Notes under the pieces: generated by a model | The model's input: only the letters and a program-made list of their open reading frames with translations | Databases searched by the model: none | Told to the model about the DNA's origin: nothing | Made by a program: the position numbers and the translations under genes | In this document: positions 22,515-34,887 of the stretch, piece after piece | How the letters are laid out: each line of letters opens with the position of its first letter | How positions within the stretch are numbered: the first letter of the stretch is position 1 | From: Butyriboletus loyo | Lineage: Eukaryota; Basidiomycota; Agaricomycetes; Boletales; Boletaceae | Assembly (NCBI GenBank): GCA_038093515.1 | Contig: JBBPSI010000063.1 | Coordinates: 60,449-124,448, forward strand | Reading direction: 5' to 3' | Length of the DNA: 64,000 nucleotides

Positions 22515-24279
22515 ATGACAAGCCGCGTATGGCCGCGAGTACAAAATTCGAGTGTCATCCCTACGACGGCGTCCCTCTTGACCACGCTCGATAACCTAGA
22601 CGACGACCGCGACACGATGAGCACTGTCTCCGTAAACGATGATCCCCGCACTTCCTCCCAGACACAGCTGACTGCCCTCTCGCGCTCGCCGTATCTCCAT
22701 CCGACGCACCAGGCGACCGCATCGACCTCCACCTTCAACAACCCCCAGCTTCTCAATCCACCCGCACCGACCGCGCACCCAGGTTCTTCCTCTCCCACAC
22801 CGACCCCCACCGCGCCAGGGACACCTCGCATCACTGCATCGCGAAAATCATCTTCGCTCCGTCATGTCTCCAACGCTCCCGCAGCGGAGCCAGCCCAGCC
22901 CATAAAACGCCGTCCGTCGTCCCCTTCTGCAAAAGATGGAAAACACAGTCGCAACACACGCGAGCAGCGGATTCGTATGACCCCCAGACTGCCTCACAGT
23001 GACGACGTCCCCATCGCTCCTGCTACCATCATGTACTGGTCACGTGCACCCGTTCATGGAACATTGCCAATGCACAACATGCGCGCGCACACCGTCACGC
23101 TCGTCGATAACGTCGCTTGGGTGTTTGGTGGCTGCGATGACAAGGGTTGTTGGAGAGACATCTATTGCCTTGATATAGGTATGCCGTCATCACTCTGTCC
23201 CCACTCTCGCTGATCCATTTCGGGTCAGACACCATGCAATGGTCTCGCCCGGAGACGTTGGGCGACGTTCCTCCCCCTTGTCGTGCGCACACTGCAACTC
23301 TGATCGACCGTAAAATCGTCGTCTTTGGTGGTGGACAAGGTCCAGTGTATTATGACTCCACCTATATCCTCGACACGACCACCAGGCGATGGTTTTCTCC
23401 GACCTTTCCGGCCCAGTCCCAACCTCCGCCCACAGACCCAGGTGCGGTTCCCCTCCATCCGGCACCCAGGCGGGCGCATACGGCAGTGTTGTATAATAGC
23501 AAAGTTTATATCTTTGGAGGGGGGAATGGTTTGACGGCTCTCAATGACTTGTGGACGCTGGACGTATCCCGCCTGGATACTTCGCTCCGTGGCGTTATTA
23601 ATGGAGGCTTGAAATGGACTTTAATCAAAACACAGGGCGACCCTCCGGCCCCGAGGGGATATCATACGGCGAACCTGGTCGGAAACGTCATGGTCATCGT
23701 AGGCGGTAGTGATGGTCGGGAGTGCTTCTCGGACGTTTGGTGCTTGAATTTGGGTATGGTGCACCCTTCATCTTCTCGCTCCTTGAATGATGGTTGTTGT
23801 CTGTCCACACAGATTCGTTGATGTGGACGCGGGTGTCGCTGACGTTATCGCATCGTCGATTATCACATACCTCGACGCAAGTCGGATCATATCTTTTCAT
23901 CGTTGGCGGTCACGATGGGACAGCTTACAGCTCCGAGATCCTTTTCTACAATCTTGGTGTGTCTTTTGCTTGGACGTCTTGTGACCGCGTGCTGATCAGC
24001 GCTTTCCGTTCATTCTTTCCAGTGAACCTTCAGTACGAGCCTCGCACAGTCTGCGGTAAACCACCGAATCCAAGAGGATACCACGTGACCATCATCGCGG
24101 ACAGCAGAATATTTGTGTTTGGAGGGGTCAGTTCGGTTTCCGTTTGTCTGTCGCTAGCCTCAGCTCATCAAGCGATCCAGTTCAACGGGCACGAAGTCTT
24201 TGACGACGTACACATTCTCGATCTCGCTGGAGCAGCATACCTACCCCAAGTCATGAGTTTCCGAATAGACGTAGAGTGA
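22515..24279 (+). CDS. Kelch-repeat beta-propeller protein
   Basis: Five exons (22515-23178, 23229-23753, 23813-23956, 24023-24126, 24181-24279) give 511 residues. The first 170 residues are Ser/Pro/Thr-rich and disordered. After that come about six kelch blades, each with a di-glycine strand end: AWVFGGCDD, KIVVFGGGQG, VYIFGGGNG, VMVIVGGSDG, YLFIVGGHDG and IFVFGG. These are preceded by the usual (R)AHT, RGYHT or RGYHV turns. The fold is a protein-interaction platform. Among fungi the closest architecture known to me is the Tea1/Ral2-like or RAG2-like kelch group involved in polarity, but no diagnostic C-terminal domain is present. The protein ends soon after the last blade. Function beyond scaffolding is not assigned. 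Confidence 0.85.
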
Positions 24280-24631
24280 AACGACTAACGATCCAGGTTT
24301 TTTCTTTCCGGCTTCAAAATTCAATTCCAGCTTTCCATGTTATCCCCTCCCTGTACGCTTTCTTGGCTTTCTTCACCCTTTAGGTTGTCGATTCGTCTCG
24401 TGCCTCTCCGTTGATCGCACGGGGCTTCTCAAACTTGTGAACCTCGCCCCTCGTACGCTGCATCATAGCCTGGTTCGCATTTTTTGATCTCTCCTTCTTA
24501 GAGTATATACAACATACCTTAATTCTACATCTCGCTCACTATATTCACAGCATATACGCATACCCGTTAGGTCTCATCCACTTTACTCGTACTTTCAGGT
24601 CCTGGAATGACAATAAACATGACGAGTTGCA
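24280..24631. other. Convergent 3' flank, no gene seen
   Basis: About 350 T- and C-rich bases separate the stops of the plus-strand kelch gene and the minus-strand METTL14-like gene. It likely holds both 3' ends. Confidence 0.5.
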
Positions 24632-26622
24632 TCATTGAAAACCGTCGTAACCTGGCTGAGTCCATTGGTTCATGCCCATCCCGTTCATACCCCCCATCAT
24701 CCCTCCCATCCCAATGTTGCCCATCGCCATCCCGTTCATCATCATCCCGTCTCCCATTCCACCCTCCCACACCACTCCCTCTGGATTTTCACCACCCATC
24801 CACATGGACCCGAGACCTAACTGGCCCATGGCACCCTGCCCCGGGGAATGAAACGGAGCGGCCGCCATCCCGTCCATATTCATCCCCATCATCGGCATAT
24901 TCATGTTCCCCATGCCCACCCCAGCCATGTTCATATTCACGTTCATTCCCATTCCCGGCCATCCGTTCATTTCCACTGGCATCCCAACACCGATACCCAT
25001 GCCCCCCATTCCCATGCCCATCATGGGCGATACCAACATCTGGTTCTGTGCCGCTTGATTTTGGGGCATGCTTGGACGTCCGGGCCGAGGAGGCCCCAAG
25101 GCGACGCTAACGCCGCCGCTCACACCAACGCCGACGCCACCGCTCACACCGCCTCCACCTGAGAGAGCACCGGACCGGATTGGCGATTTGGGACGCAAGG
25201 TTTCGATTTCTTGCGTGTTGGGCACGACGCACTTGCCACCTCCGAGCACGGCGAGTTTCTTCGTGATCTCTTCCCAGCCGTCTTTTTCCCATGGTCGTGC
25301 ACCGTCGGGGATGCATGATGCGCGGTTGCGGACGAGTTCAGGGACGTGTTCGTGTTCCCCTTCGGCGAGCACGGTCACCCAGCCTCGTCGTAGGGAGGAA
25401 CGCGCGCGGCCAAAGATTTCGAGTCGGCGGGTTCCGAGACAAAAGTTTTCGATGAGGGTGTACATTTCTGGGGGTTTGCGCGTCGGATCTGAGGGATCAC
25501 CCTCCCAGATGATCACATCCGTATCTGGCAACGGTGCAATGATGACCAGGGCAACACGTCAGCACGATAATTCGGGAACGATAAGGCGCAGCAGGGGGTG
25601 GCAACGTACCCACATTGCAGTGCACGAACCAATTATCCGTGGATCGTCGTACGGTGCCTTTGATACCCATCAAACAATGTTGTTTGGTCCGGGTTAACAA
25701 GGACGTCGTGGGCGGATCTGTCTAAGGAGTGTGGTATGATCAACGGTGTGGATCGATTTGGGCAAAAAAACAAGTGGGATGTCGGTGCGAAAACTCACGC
25801 CAGGGCCGTGATTGGAGTGGACGTTGGTCTTGACCCAGACGACGTCCTCGCATCGTCTGTAGCCCCATTTTGCGAGGATTTCGCGACCCCGCTCGAGGCC
25901 CTCGCCTGCGCCGCTGCCAACCCACATGAAAACGAACGACGGATCCGCGGCGAGAGAGGGTACTGGAAATTCCTGGAGCTCGTCCCAGCCGAACGAGGAC
26001 GAGAACGGAGGGTCGAGAAGGATCACGTCGAATTTATATGGGTGTAGTGAAGAGAGCTGTTGCAATGGCAGATAACACGACGGCGCTGCATGCGTATCGA
26101 CAGACTCTCTTTTGAAGTTGAGCAAGCGCTGTTGCTTTGGATATCTAACGTGGATTCGGCACGCACGGAAAGGTGTGGTGTGTGTGTGTGTAAAGAACGA
26201 GATGTCAAACGGGCGGGGACTCACTCCTCGAAGCGCCGTTCGAGTTCTGCTCCGACGACCCAGTTCTGGGGCCATTCGCCACTATCGACGTACCTCTGAG
26301 AGTAGTCGTTACGGATCGTCTCTTCCTCGGGGACATAATTGAGGTAACGTGCGACTCGTGCACGTTTGTCGGGTGGAAGATCTGGTCGCTGAGAGGGCTT
26401 CGGGCGTTGTGCGAGCAGAGGTGATGATGGGGGTGATGGCGACGGCGACGGCGACGGCGATGGGATGAGCAGAAGCTTGAGGAGATCTTGGGGTGGTGAA
26501 GGGAGTACGCGGAGCTGACGGCGGTTGTTTCGCTGTGCATCGCGGACGCGCGCGATGAGCTCGACGTGTGTGGTGAGGAGGCTCTCCGCAGAGCTGAGCA
26601 CGTCGGCCGTACAAAGCGTCAT
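24632..26622 (-). CDS. METTL14/KAR4-like MT-A70 family m6A subunit
   Basis: Four exons (26622-26225, 26144-25799, 25721-25610, 25524-24632) give 582 residues. The core follows METTL14/KAR4: [16 protein letters not shown], the strand [66 protein letters not shown], and [16 protein letters not shown]. In animals METTL14 is the RNA-binding, catalytically silent partner of METTL3 in mRNA N6-adenosine methylation. In yeast KAR4 belongs to the same complex. Here the motif position reads DPPF, whereas METTL14 has EPPL and the catalytic partner DPPW, so SAM binding cannot be judged by eye. The C-terminal 160 residues are Gly/Met/Asn-rich with many GMG and NMNM units, unlike the RGG tail of animal METTL14. 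The gene is divergent from NOC2 across 117 bases. Confidence 0.9.
26430..26462. repeat. GGCGAC microsatellite in coding sequence
   Basis: Four to five tandem copies of ggcgac lie in exon 1 of the METTL14-like gene. Read on the minus strand they encode alternating Ser-Pro. The unit length keeps the reading frame. Confidence 0.85.
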
Positions 26623-26739
26623 GAAAGGTGAAGAGTACCAGGAGACTTTCCTAATCGAGGTCGTCAATTCAGTTCAACACCGAAAGGAAAAAAAAAAAAA
26701 AAAGAATCAGGGAGGACTCGGCACACCCATTTCTTCGCC
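26623..26739. promoter_or_regulatory. Bidirectional promoter region between METTL14-like and NOC2
   Basis: The two start codons are 117 bases apart and face away from each other, so promoters and both 5' untranslated regions must fit here. A run of about 17 A (26,687-26,703) lies inside, an arrangement that in fungi often keeps nucleosomes off. No TATA box is evident. Confidence 0.55.
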
Positions 26740-29424
26740 ATGGGGAAAGCGACAAAGGCCACGCGCAAATTTGCCTCGAGTGGGCAACTCAAGAAAACGA
26801 TTCAGTCGAGGAAAAAGCACCAAGAGACCAAGAAGAGGATGGAGAGTAGACGCGGTGCGAAAGGAAAAGGAAAAGGTAAAGGTAAAACACCGATACAAGA
26901 CGACGACAGCGAGCGGGATGACGTGGAAGAAAACGAGAACGCCGAGTTCGTACACGAGTGCTATCACTGCCATGGTAAGGTCGTGCGCTGACGTGGATTT
27001 CGTAGTGTCAAGGGAACGACCGTCGACGATCTCCTCGGAGCTGGATTCATGGAGAACGACTCCGACGATGGAAATGTATGGCACAGAACTATGAACGAGC
27101 TACCAACACTCATGATTTCTGCGTCTCAACAGATGGACATGGACCAGGATGATTCTGATGCCGAGGGGGAGGACGAGGAGGGAGACTTTGCGGACGACAG
27201 GTCTTTTGCTTCAGTCGATGATTTGGAAGGTATGTCTCTCCGACGACATGACTGTCCGTTGCAAACATTGTACCGGCAGACGAGGGCTTGGAGCACATGC
27301 ACGATCTTTCCAAGTTGGCGGAGAAGGACCCCGAGTTCTACAAGTACCTTCAAGAAAATGACAAGGAGTTGCTGAAGTTTGACCCCGGAGATGCAGTCGA
27401 TGATGAGATCGAAGGAGAGGAGGACGTTGAAATGGAGGGCGAGACATTGCCTATCCTTACGAAGGACATCCTACGCGGATGGCAGAAAGCTTTGCTCGAT
27501 GTAAGTCCTCCTTTGCGTTGATGCTGGCTTCCACTGATGTGTTCTCCAGTACCGTTCCTTACGCGCGTTGAGAAAGCTTTTGGTCGCATTCCGTTCTGCT
27601 GCACATATGAACGAGGACAACCAGTCCATTGTTTGGCGTATTGACAGCTCTGCAAGTAAGCCGTTATTGAACCTCGTTTCGTAGTATTGCACCGACAGCC
27701 CATTTCTAGTGTACAGCAAACTCGTCACCACCACCCTTAAATTCACCCCAGTCACTCTCGTTCATCATATCCCCTACAAAACTCTTTCCAATGGAAAATA
27801 GTATGTGACACATGCATCTACTGTCCCGTCGTGTTCTTCATTTCCTGTAGTAAGCCACCTACGCAAACACCAAAACAAAAGGCCCTGCAGAAACTCATCC
27901 TATCGTACTTTAACAACGTCGTTCACCTGATTCCGCAGCTTACCGACAACGAGATGCTTCAGCTTGCCTTTGCGGAAAGCGCAAAGATCCTACCGTATGT
28001 AACCACGAGCCGGAAAGCAGTCAAGGCCTATTTAAAGGTATAGTTATTTCAAGCTCTGAACGAACCGGCGATAATTATGCAATTATCTGCAGCAATGCCT
28101 AGACGTTTGGTCTTCAGGAGAAGACAGCGTACGGATATCAGCGTTCTTGGCGATCAGAATGCTTGGAAATGCTGCGGACGATGCCATGCTGGACCTTGTC
28201 ATGAAGGTTGGGCCCTTGTTCTCATGGATGATTATATCGCTCATGGCCACCTCAGAGCACGTACCTCGAGTTGGTGCGCTCCTCGAAATCCACGAGCTCG
28301 CACAAATTGCCCTCCATCAACCTCATGAAAAATTCTGCCTCTGAGATTTTCTGCTTGGACCATGCGACGGCATATCAGCATGCGTTCGGATACATAAGGC
28401 AGCTTGCGATTCACCTCAGGAATAGCATGAAAACAAAAACAAAGGCGCGTCGTTGGTTCCGGTTCTTCACTTTTCCTGCGTGTCCTGACTGGATTCCTGT
28501 CCTCAGGACGCATACCGGCAAGTATACAACTGGCAATATGTGCATTCCGTCGACTTCTGGGCCCTTGTCCTGGCTAGAGCATGTAGCACAGAAGCACAGG
28601 TGGAACGAGGGGAAGAGAGCGAGCTCAAGTCTCTCATTTATCCATTAGTCCAAGTGAGCTTGGGTGCGATCAGGTAAGGTTCTTTGTTGCTCGCACATGG
28701 AACCTTGTGACACGCTTTTCAGGCTCATATCCAACGCACGTTCGTACCCCTTCCATCTACACATCGCTCGATCGATGCTCCATCTGTCGCGCCACACGAA
28801 TACCTACATTCCACTTACGCCGTACCTGCTCCCCGTCATTTCATCGCAGCTTACTTTATCGAGCAAGCCCAAACCGTCGACGCTTCGCCCTCTTGACTTT
28901 GATTGCAATATCCGCGCGCCGGCGCAGTACCTCAAGACGCGTGTGTACACGGAGGGTCTCGTAGAGGAAGCGACGTTCACCCTGTCCGAGTGGCTGATAA
29001 GTGCACCCGTTCATGGGAGTATTGCCTTTCCCGAGATCACTGTCCCCATCGTGGTCTCTCTGCGCAAGACGATCAAAACCGCCAAATCGAAATCAAAAGG
29101 CGACACGCAGAAAGAAGTGGGTATCGTCAAGGAACTAGTGGAGCGTGTTGAAGAGAGTGCGAAATGGATGGAGCAGAAGCGAAAGGGCGTCAGTTTTGGC
29201 CCTGGAAGGCTGTCGGACGTGGAGGTGTGGGAAGCAAACCTCAGGGTCGAGGATTCCCCCCTCGCCAAGTACGTCAAGGTTCAGCGCAAGGCGAGAGTGA
29301 AGCGAAAAAATCTGATTGACAAGGTAGGCACAGTTGAGAGTTGCGCGACAAAATCGCTGACTTGGCATTTGCCATGTGTGTGCAGGCTGCACAAGGTGAA
29401 GACGAGATCTTGGATGATAGTTGA
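26740..29424 (+). CDS. NOC2: Nucleolar complex protein 2 (NOC2), 60S ribosome assembly
   Basis: NOC2 works with NOC1 and NOC3 in export of pre-60S ribosomal particles through nucleolus and nucleoplasm. The gene starts at ATG 26740 with a very basic N-terminus ([19 protein letters not shown]) that can serve as nuclear signal, then a Lys/Gly run and long acidic stretches. The conserved NOC2 region begins at [20 protein letters not shown] and continues with [37 protein letters not shown], the [14 protein letters not shown] segment, [35 protein letters not shown] and [13 protein letters not shown]. It ends with a basic [15 protein letters not shown] and [12 protein letters not shown] then TGA. 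About a dozen short introns interrupt it. An A-run lies just upstream of the start. Confidence 0.93.
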
Positions 29425-29889
29425 TGATATGAAGGACGTGCCACGCCATCCTTGCGACGTGTTCACGCTAGGGTACAAACAATAAACGGCGTATTTCCAC
29501 CTGAACTTGACGGGTTTCAAGTTATGTTCCTACACGCCTGGTGTCATGACCGTGGCCTCCCTGGAATGTGACGCACATGCTTGACGAACGACTTGGGGTT
29601 CACGCTGACCCCCGATGTGACCCGAGATCAAAAGATCCAATCGAACGTGGGCCCACAGAATAAGAAACTGAGTTGATGTCCCGTTTGGACTTGAAGCGGA
29701 TCTACCGACTTCAATTTGGGTACGGATCCACAGCAGTGGTGAAGGGAACGTATCAGGGAATCATCCGCGCCGGACAAGATATTTATGTTTGGAATCACCG
29801 GACGCGCGATGTCAGGCCCACGTCACCCAAAACACACCGAGCCAGACGAGGGCTTGACGGCGAACGTTGGCGTACAGAATAACTCGGGG
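29425..29889. other. Convergent 3' flank, no gene seen
   Basis: About 465 bases between the NOC2 stop and the stop of the minus-strand UQCC2-like gene. Only short shadow frames occur. Confidence 0.5.
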
Positions 29890-30251
29890 TCATCTCCAAA
29901 TACCGAAAAACACTTCCCACCACGGCCGTCGGATACCCTTTGCGCTCCTCTCGTACCCTTGGACCAGACGTTCATAGTGTTTGGGCATCGACGCCGGCTC
30001 CAGGGTCTTTTTAGACAGAGGGTACTGCGAACATTCATCTCGAGGAAGGATACGACCAACGACGGGCTCACCTTGTGTTGCACGCCGTCCTCCGACAACA
30101 CTCTCGCGGACCGTACTGCCTCTGGGGATAGACGTGGATGCGTCGAGAGCGACTCGAGAAAAACTTTCAGCTGCACGTTTGGACGAAATGGATCTGTGGG
30201 CCATGCAGCTGCGATGGTTCTGAGTTTCTGGGTGTACTTGGACGCTGCCAT
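29890..30251 (-). CDS. UQCC2/CBP6-like complex III assembly factor
   Basis: Two exons (30251-30072 and 30024-29890) give 104 residues. The N-terminus MAASKYTQKLRTIAAAWPTD parallels human UQCC2 (which begins with the same MAAS-x-Y pattern and a WPxD). The splice junction recreates HKYPLSKKTL, matching the HKYP of UQCC2. The C-terminal half carries SMPKHYERLVQGYERSAKG, then RPWWEVFFGIW. UQCC2/CBP6 binds newly made cytochrome b in mitochondria and is needed for its synthesis and insertion into complex III. Length is close to that family. The assignment rests on these short matches remembered from the family, so it should be treated as likely rather than certain. Confidence 0.7.
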
Positions 30252-31516
30252 GGACGTGGGTTTGGTTTGGGCGAACGGAAGCGCTGCCAGGGACTTTGAA
30301 ATTTTTGAATCGGACTCAAAACCTTCGCGGAAAGGCCTGCCGAGTTTTATTTTGTTGCGAGGACGGTGAAATGACAGAGACTTGAGCCCGGGGCTTTCTC
30401 GCCGCCGTAACTCGAATGCCCCCGTGCCCATTGTTTACATGGTCCGACCCTTTCGCGTTCTCCCACTTCATGTTTTTTTTTCTTGTGTGTTGCGTGAACC
30501 TAATGGAGAAAGACTTCCCAGATGAACCCGTTCGTTCTCCTCCCACAAACCAATCTCATTCCGTCCTTGCGAAAAGACGTGTCTCCGCTTGCCACGCCTT
30601 GGTGTTAAAGCACACTTCCGGTGACCCCCTGTAAATTGTGGGAACGGTATCACTGCAACCGTCGGTGGGAGCTTCCGTGTCTTTGTGGCTGCGGAACTTT
30701 ACATGGATTTATTCCCCCCTTTTTTTCTCTTTTCTTTTCACGCGCTGCCGAGTATCGTCGTATGGTGGAATTTCCCTCCCTTGGTAGTAGGCTAAATGGC
30801 TGAAACGGTTTTCGCTTCCGTTTTCTCCGCGTAGCGCGGTGTGTGTGGCGTTTTTCCGGTTTCCCTTTGATCCTTTTCGTGCCACTCACACAGAGGCGAG
30901 TGGGCGATGCCGAAGGTCGGATGGAGTGGCAGCACAGGGTGTTTCTGTTCGTCTCATGAGAAGCATCAAGACATGTTCCCGTGACTCCACATCATGATCC
31001 CCGAGACGCGTCTTGTGTCCTTTGGGTTCACGACGACCAATGATAACGTCGCCGCTGGGTATTTTTGCCGAGCGACGTCAGGTAAAAAATAGCTGTTCGT
31101 GGCGGACGTTTCGACTTGCCGAGGTACCTGAGTGGACAGGGTGGATGTGCGCGCTGTGAGCTGATGCGTCCTGGGAGGGGAGGCGCGTGTGTGCCGTGCT
31201 GTTTCTTTACATATTGGTGATAGTGTCTCTCATGGCGTTCGAATTCGAGCCTTGCAGGTTTCTGCAATGGGTAACCATCGATGTGAACATCCTTCCAACT
31301 TGACAGTCGCACCACGCGCATCAGCCAGTACTACGGCGGGGGGAGGGTGTGGCTCGCTCTGCTGCTCAGGGATTCGTCATTAGCGCCCTCTCGCTTTCAG
31401 CACGGCCTCCACACTGCCATTTTGGTCCTCCAAGCGCCTGGCCAGGTGGTGGTCGTCCACTTTTTTTACCCGAACTAACCGCTCCCTCTCAACCTCTCCC
31501 CCTGCTCAACTCAACC
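30252..31516. other. Long divergent promoter region, no gene seen
   Basis: About 1.26 kb separate the divergent UQCC2-like and Hsp70-like start codons. It has several T-runs and C/T-rich stretches but no frame with recognisable content. A plus-strand open frame runs into the Hsp70-like gene from 31,349, but ATG 31517 is the better start. Confidence 0.5.
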
Positions 31517-34500
31517 ATGGGATGCTGCGGCGAACCGGTTCGCAAGGACGACCAATGCACTAACCGACCGCAGCAGCCCCCGCCGACGGGTGTCGTTCAA
31601 CAACAGCCGACTGCGCAGGTGCCAGCACAGATGTACGAAAAGCCCGCCCTGCTGATGCCCACAGGTCCATCGCCACCTCCACCGAGCTTTCACCACAACC
31701 ACCCGACCATCCACGGGGGACTAGCTGCTCAGCAGTGGGGTCATGGGTCGCCGTCACCACCACCAGTCAGCATCCATCGCGGCATGTCGCCCCAAACGAA
31801 CATGAGCATGCAGATGATACCCCACAACCCAGCATACGGCCCGCCCGGTGGTAGCCATGTGGCCATACCGACGCCGCTGTACCAACCCAGTCCCGTCCAT
31901 GCTCCAGCTCGACATGCTTCGACTTCTCCGACACTCACGGCTTCGATCGCACACGGGGTCACTTCGATGCCCAGAAACGAGTTCGGTGGGCCTCCGGACG
32001 AGGGTCGCATGTCTATATCTATCGACTTTGGTACGTCCTCGACTCGGCGCGTTTCCGCGGGGTCGCGGATGCTGACACGTGTTTCCCTCCCTAGGAACTA
32101 CTTTTTCTGGCGTGGTGAGTGAGGGTTGGGCAGGTCCCTATTTGGCTTCGAGTATGATTCAATTGACCCGGTCTTTGAATTTGAAAACGAAAAGGCGTAT
32201 GCGTCGGCACGCATTTCGTCGGGTGCTATCCAGCAGATCCTGCGTTGGCCGGGCTCATTTGAGACGTTTCGCAAAGTGCCAACATGTCTTTTGTATGACG
32301 AACATGGTCAAGTCTTGGCATGGGGACTCGAAGCCAAGAATTCAAGTCCCATGCCGGGCACATTCCGATGTGAATGGTACGCATGCACGCTTCTCGGTTT
32401 GGTCCGTGCGATCATGCTTTTTTATTCAAGGTTCAAACTCTTTCTCGAACCGCGTGCACTGCGCGATGAGAGCGCCATCGACCCGCGATTACCGCAACTC
32501 CCAGTAAGTCCCCGCGCGTGTTGCCAAAAGGGGTTTAGCCCATCGTACATCATCCCCGTTGACAGCCTGGAAAAACGGCAATGAACTTGATCGTCGACTT
32601 CTTGACCTGTCTGTGGGAGCATGCAAAAGAAGAGATCACACGAGAAATTGGAGCGGTTGCAGACCTGAGTGGGCACCTGCGTTCCATCTCTCGTGGAGGT
32701 TGCGTCACTGATGGCCGCCCATAGACGCCGCCGACGTCGTGGTGACTTGCCCTGCGGCGTGGGACGCCAAGGGGTGTGATCTGATGCGGGCAGCTGCCAT
32801 TGAAGCCGGGCTGGTGCAATCAGCGCGTGCCGGAGACGTTCATTGGCGTGATCGGTTGCGCATCATCACGTACGCTCACATTATTTTGCCACAGCCTACG
32901 GTATCGACTCTGACGGTCTAACTTTAGCGAACCCGAGGCTGCCGCAGTGCATTGCGCCCGTTTGACGGACCTGCATAAACTACGTCCCAGCCAAAACTTT
33001 ATGATTTGTGATGCGGGAGGCGGCACAGTCGTATGTATAGTTCTTTTTAATCATCGTGTGTCATAGGGTGACTGGTCGACCGAAAGGACCTAGCGTGTTA
33101 CAAGATTATTGGACAAGTGGGCCAAAATGGGAATCTCGAGATTGCGGAGATGTGTGCACGGTCAGGAGCGAACTGCGGCTCTCTCTTTCTGGATCTTCGA
33201 TTCCGGGAACTCGTCAAGACGCTGCTGGCAGATCACCCTGTGCACCTCGACGCAGCGAGTCTGGCGTATTTCATGCATTCGTTTAGTCAGACCGACAAGC
33301 TGGCGTTCAAGGGCGAGGCCGATGATGGTACGGTTCGCCCCATGGAGTTATCCGTCGTCTAAAATGAAACCCGCAGAAACCTATTTCCACTTTACGTGCT
33401 TCAATGTTCAGGACCCGCACGACTCCTCTGTGGGACTGATTAATGGTGAACTTGCAATACCGGGAATTTTGATTCGACGGGAAGTCTTTGACCCTGTCAT
33501 CAATCAAGTAAGCGACCGGGTGGCGTCATGATGGATAATCGGTGGCTGATGGTTGTTCAGGTCCTGGAGATGATCGAGGAGCAGGCAGGGAAGATCGAGC
33601 AACGGATTGATGCATTGCTCCTCGTGGGAGGGTTCGCTGGGAGCGAGTACCTTTTCAGAAAAGTGGAGGCAAGTTTCTGGCGCCAAGCGATCTGCTACCG
33701 ATCAAGTGAAAGTGAATTGTGTGTGTGTAGGCCAAGTTCGCTGGCAAGATTAAAGTGATCGCACGGCCGTCTGATGCAGATACGGCGACCGTGCGAGGAG
33801 CTGCGCAGTACGGACTCTCGCGCAAGACGATCGTGTCGACGGTGATCACTCCCCGAGCGTACATTATGAAGGTGGGTGTGGCTGTATTTCGTACACAGGG
33901 ACGTACTAAGCGGCCGCAGGTGAAACTGCCAGCGGAGCCCGAGGATTGGCTGAAGCGACCGGCATACATCAAGGAGAACAACGCGAGCGTGCCCATATGT
34001 GAAAACCGGTAAAGCGGATTCCGCGTTCATCTAGGAGACCAGACTGGTGACCGATCGATCAGGTTGCAATATCTGGTGATGAAGGGTGCGATCCTGCGAA
34101 AGGGGTAAGAATGGATTGTCGATTTTTGCCCACGTAATGCATGGTTGATCGGATGCGGTTCGTATAGGCAACGCGTGAAGACCAAGTTTTGGTGCGGAAC
34201 GGGATTACATTGAACGTGACGATGTCGACCTAAACGTTTTTCCGTAGCAAATTTTCACAGAACAGGCAAGGTAGGGGGGAAGTATGGGTACATTTCACTT
34301 TGGCTGACTTGCTTATACAGACTGCAACTTTGTGGCTGTCCTGTACACGTCTGAGTCCGACAAAATCATGCGATATACGGATGAGGCAAGGCTCTGAGCG
34401 GATTGACACGTCACGGGTATTTTGAGTGACGCTTTATGCCACAGGGCGAAACGACGGAGCTCTGCAAATGGACGGTGGATCTGAGCTCGCTACCCACGTT

Positions 34501-34695
34501 CCAGCAGAACGCGAGTGTTCTGCAGCCGAACGGCTTCTATACAGGTGAGACGAGCATTGGTGGGTGGAGATGTAGCTGAGATTGATTTGTGCAGAGTTTG
34601 AGCTCGGGCTGGAGATGGACAGTGCGGAGGTTCGGGGTGTGCTGTTTTACGAGGGACAGGAGTGGAGTCGGGTCGTATTTGACTTTTTGAATTGA
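31517..34695 (+). CDS. Hsp70-like ATPase (HSPA12 type) with possible lipid anchor
   Basis: The protein begins MGCCGEPVRKDDQC. Gly2 followed by a Cys pair fits N-myristoylation plus palmitoylation, and hence a membrane location. About 150 residues rich in Pro, Gln and His follow, then an actin/Hsp70-type ATPase core. Visible motifs are the first phosphate loop IDFGTTFSGV (split by an intron after the G), a second phosphate loop ICDAGGGTVDL, and the adenosine loop LLVGGFAGSEYLFRKVE. EPEAAAVHCARL and RGAAQYGLSRKT are also typical. No long substrate-binding domain with lid is present. Instead there is a shorter beta-rich C-terminus ending RVVFDFLN. This is the architecture of fungal Hsp70-like proteins related to HSPA12, whose substrates are mostly unknown. 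More than ten introns interrupt it. Confidence 0.85.
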
Positions 34696-34887
34696 TTTTT
34701 GTTTTGTTTCTGTTTCTGTTTTTGTTTTTTTTTATTGTGGAATATAAAAAAATGGTTTATTAGATCCGGTCGCACACGGTCCTCTCCGTTTCCTCGGACA
34801 ACGCCGAGTCTAATCCGTCCACTCCGTTCATATACAACATAAATTCATGCCGACAAGCATGTCTATTCCTCCCCCTCGTCCTCCTCC

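Noticed and set aside
24607..25162. Plus-strand His/Pro-rich frames
   Set aside because: They are the reverse reading of the Gly/Met-rich tail of the METTL14-like protein.
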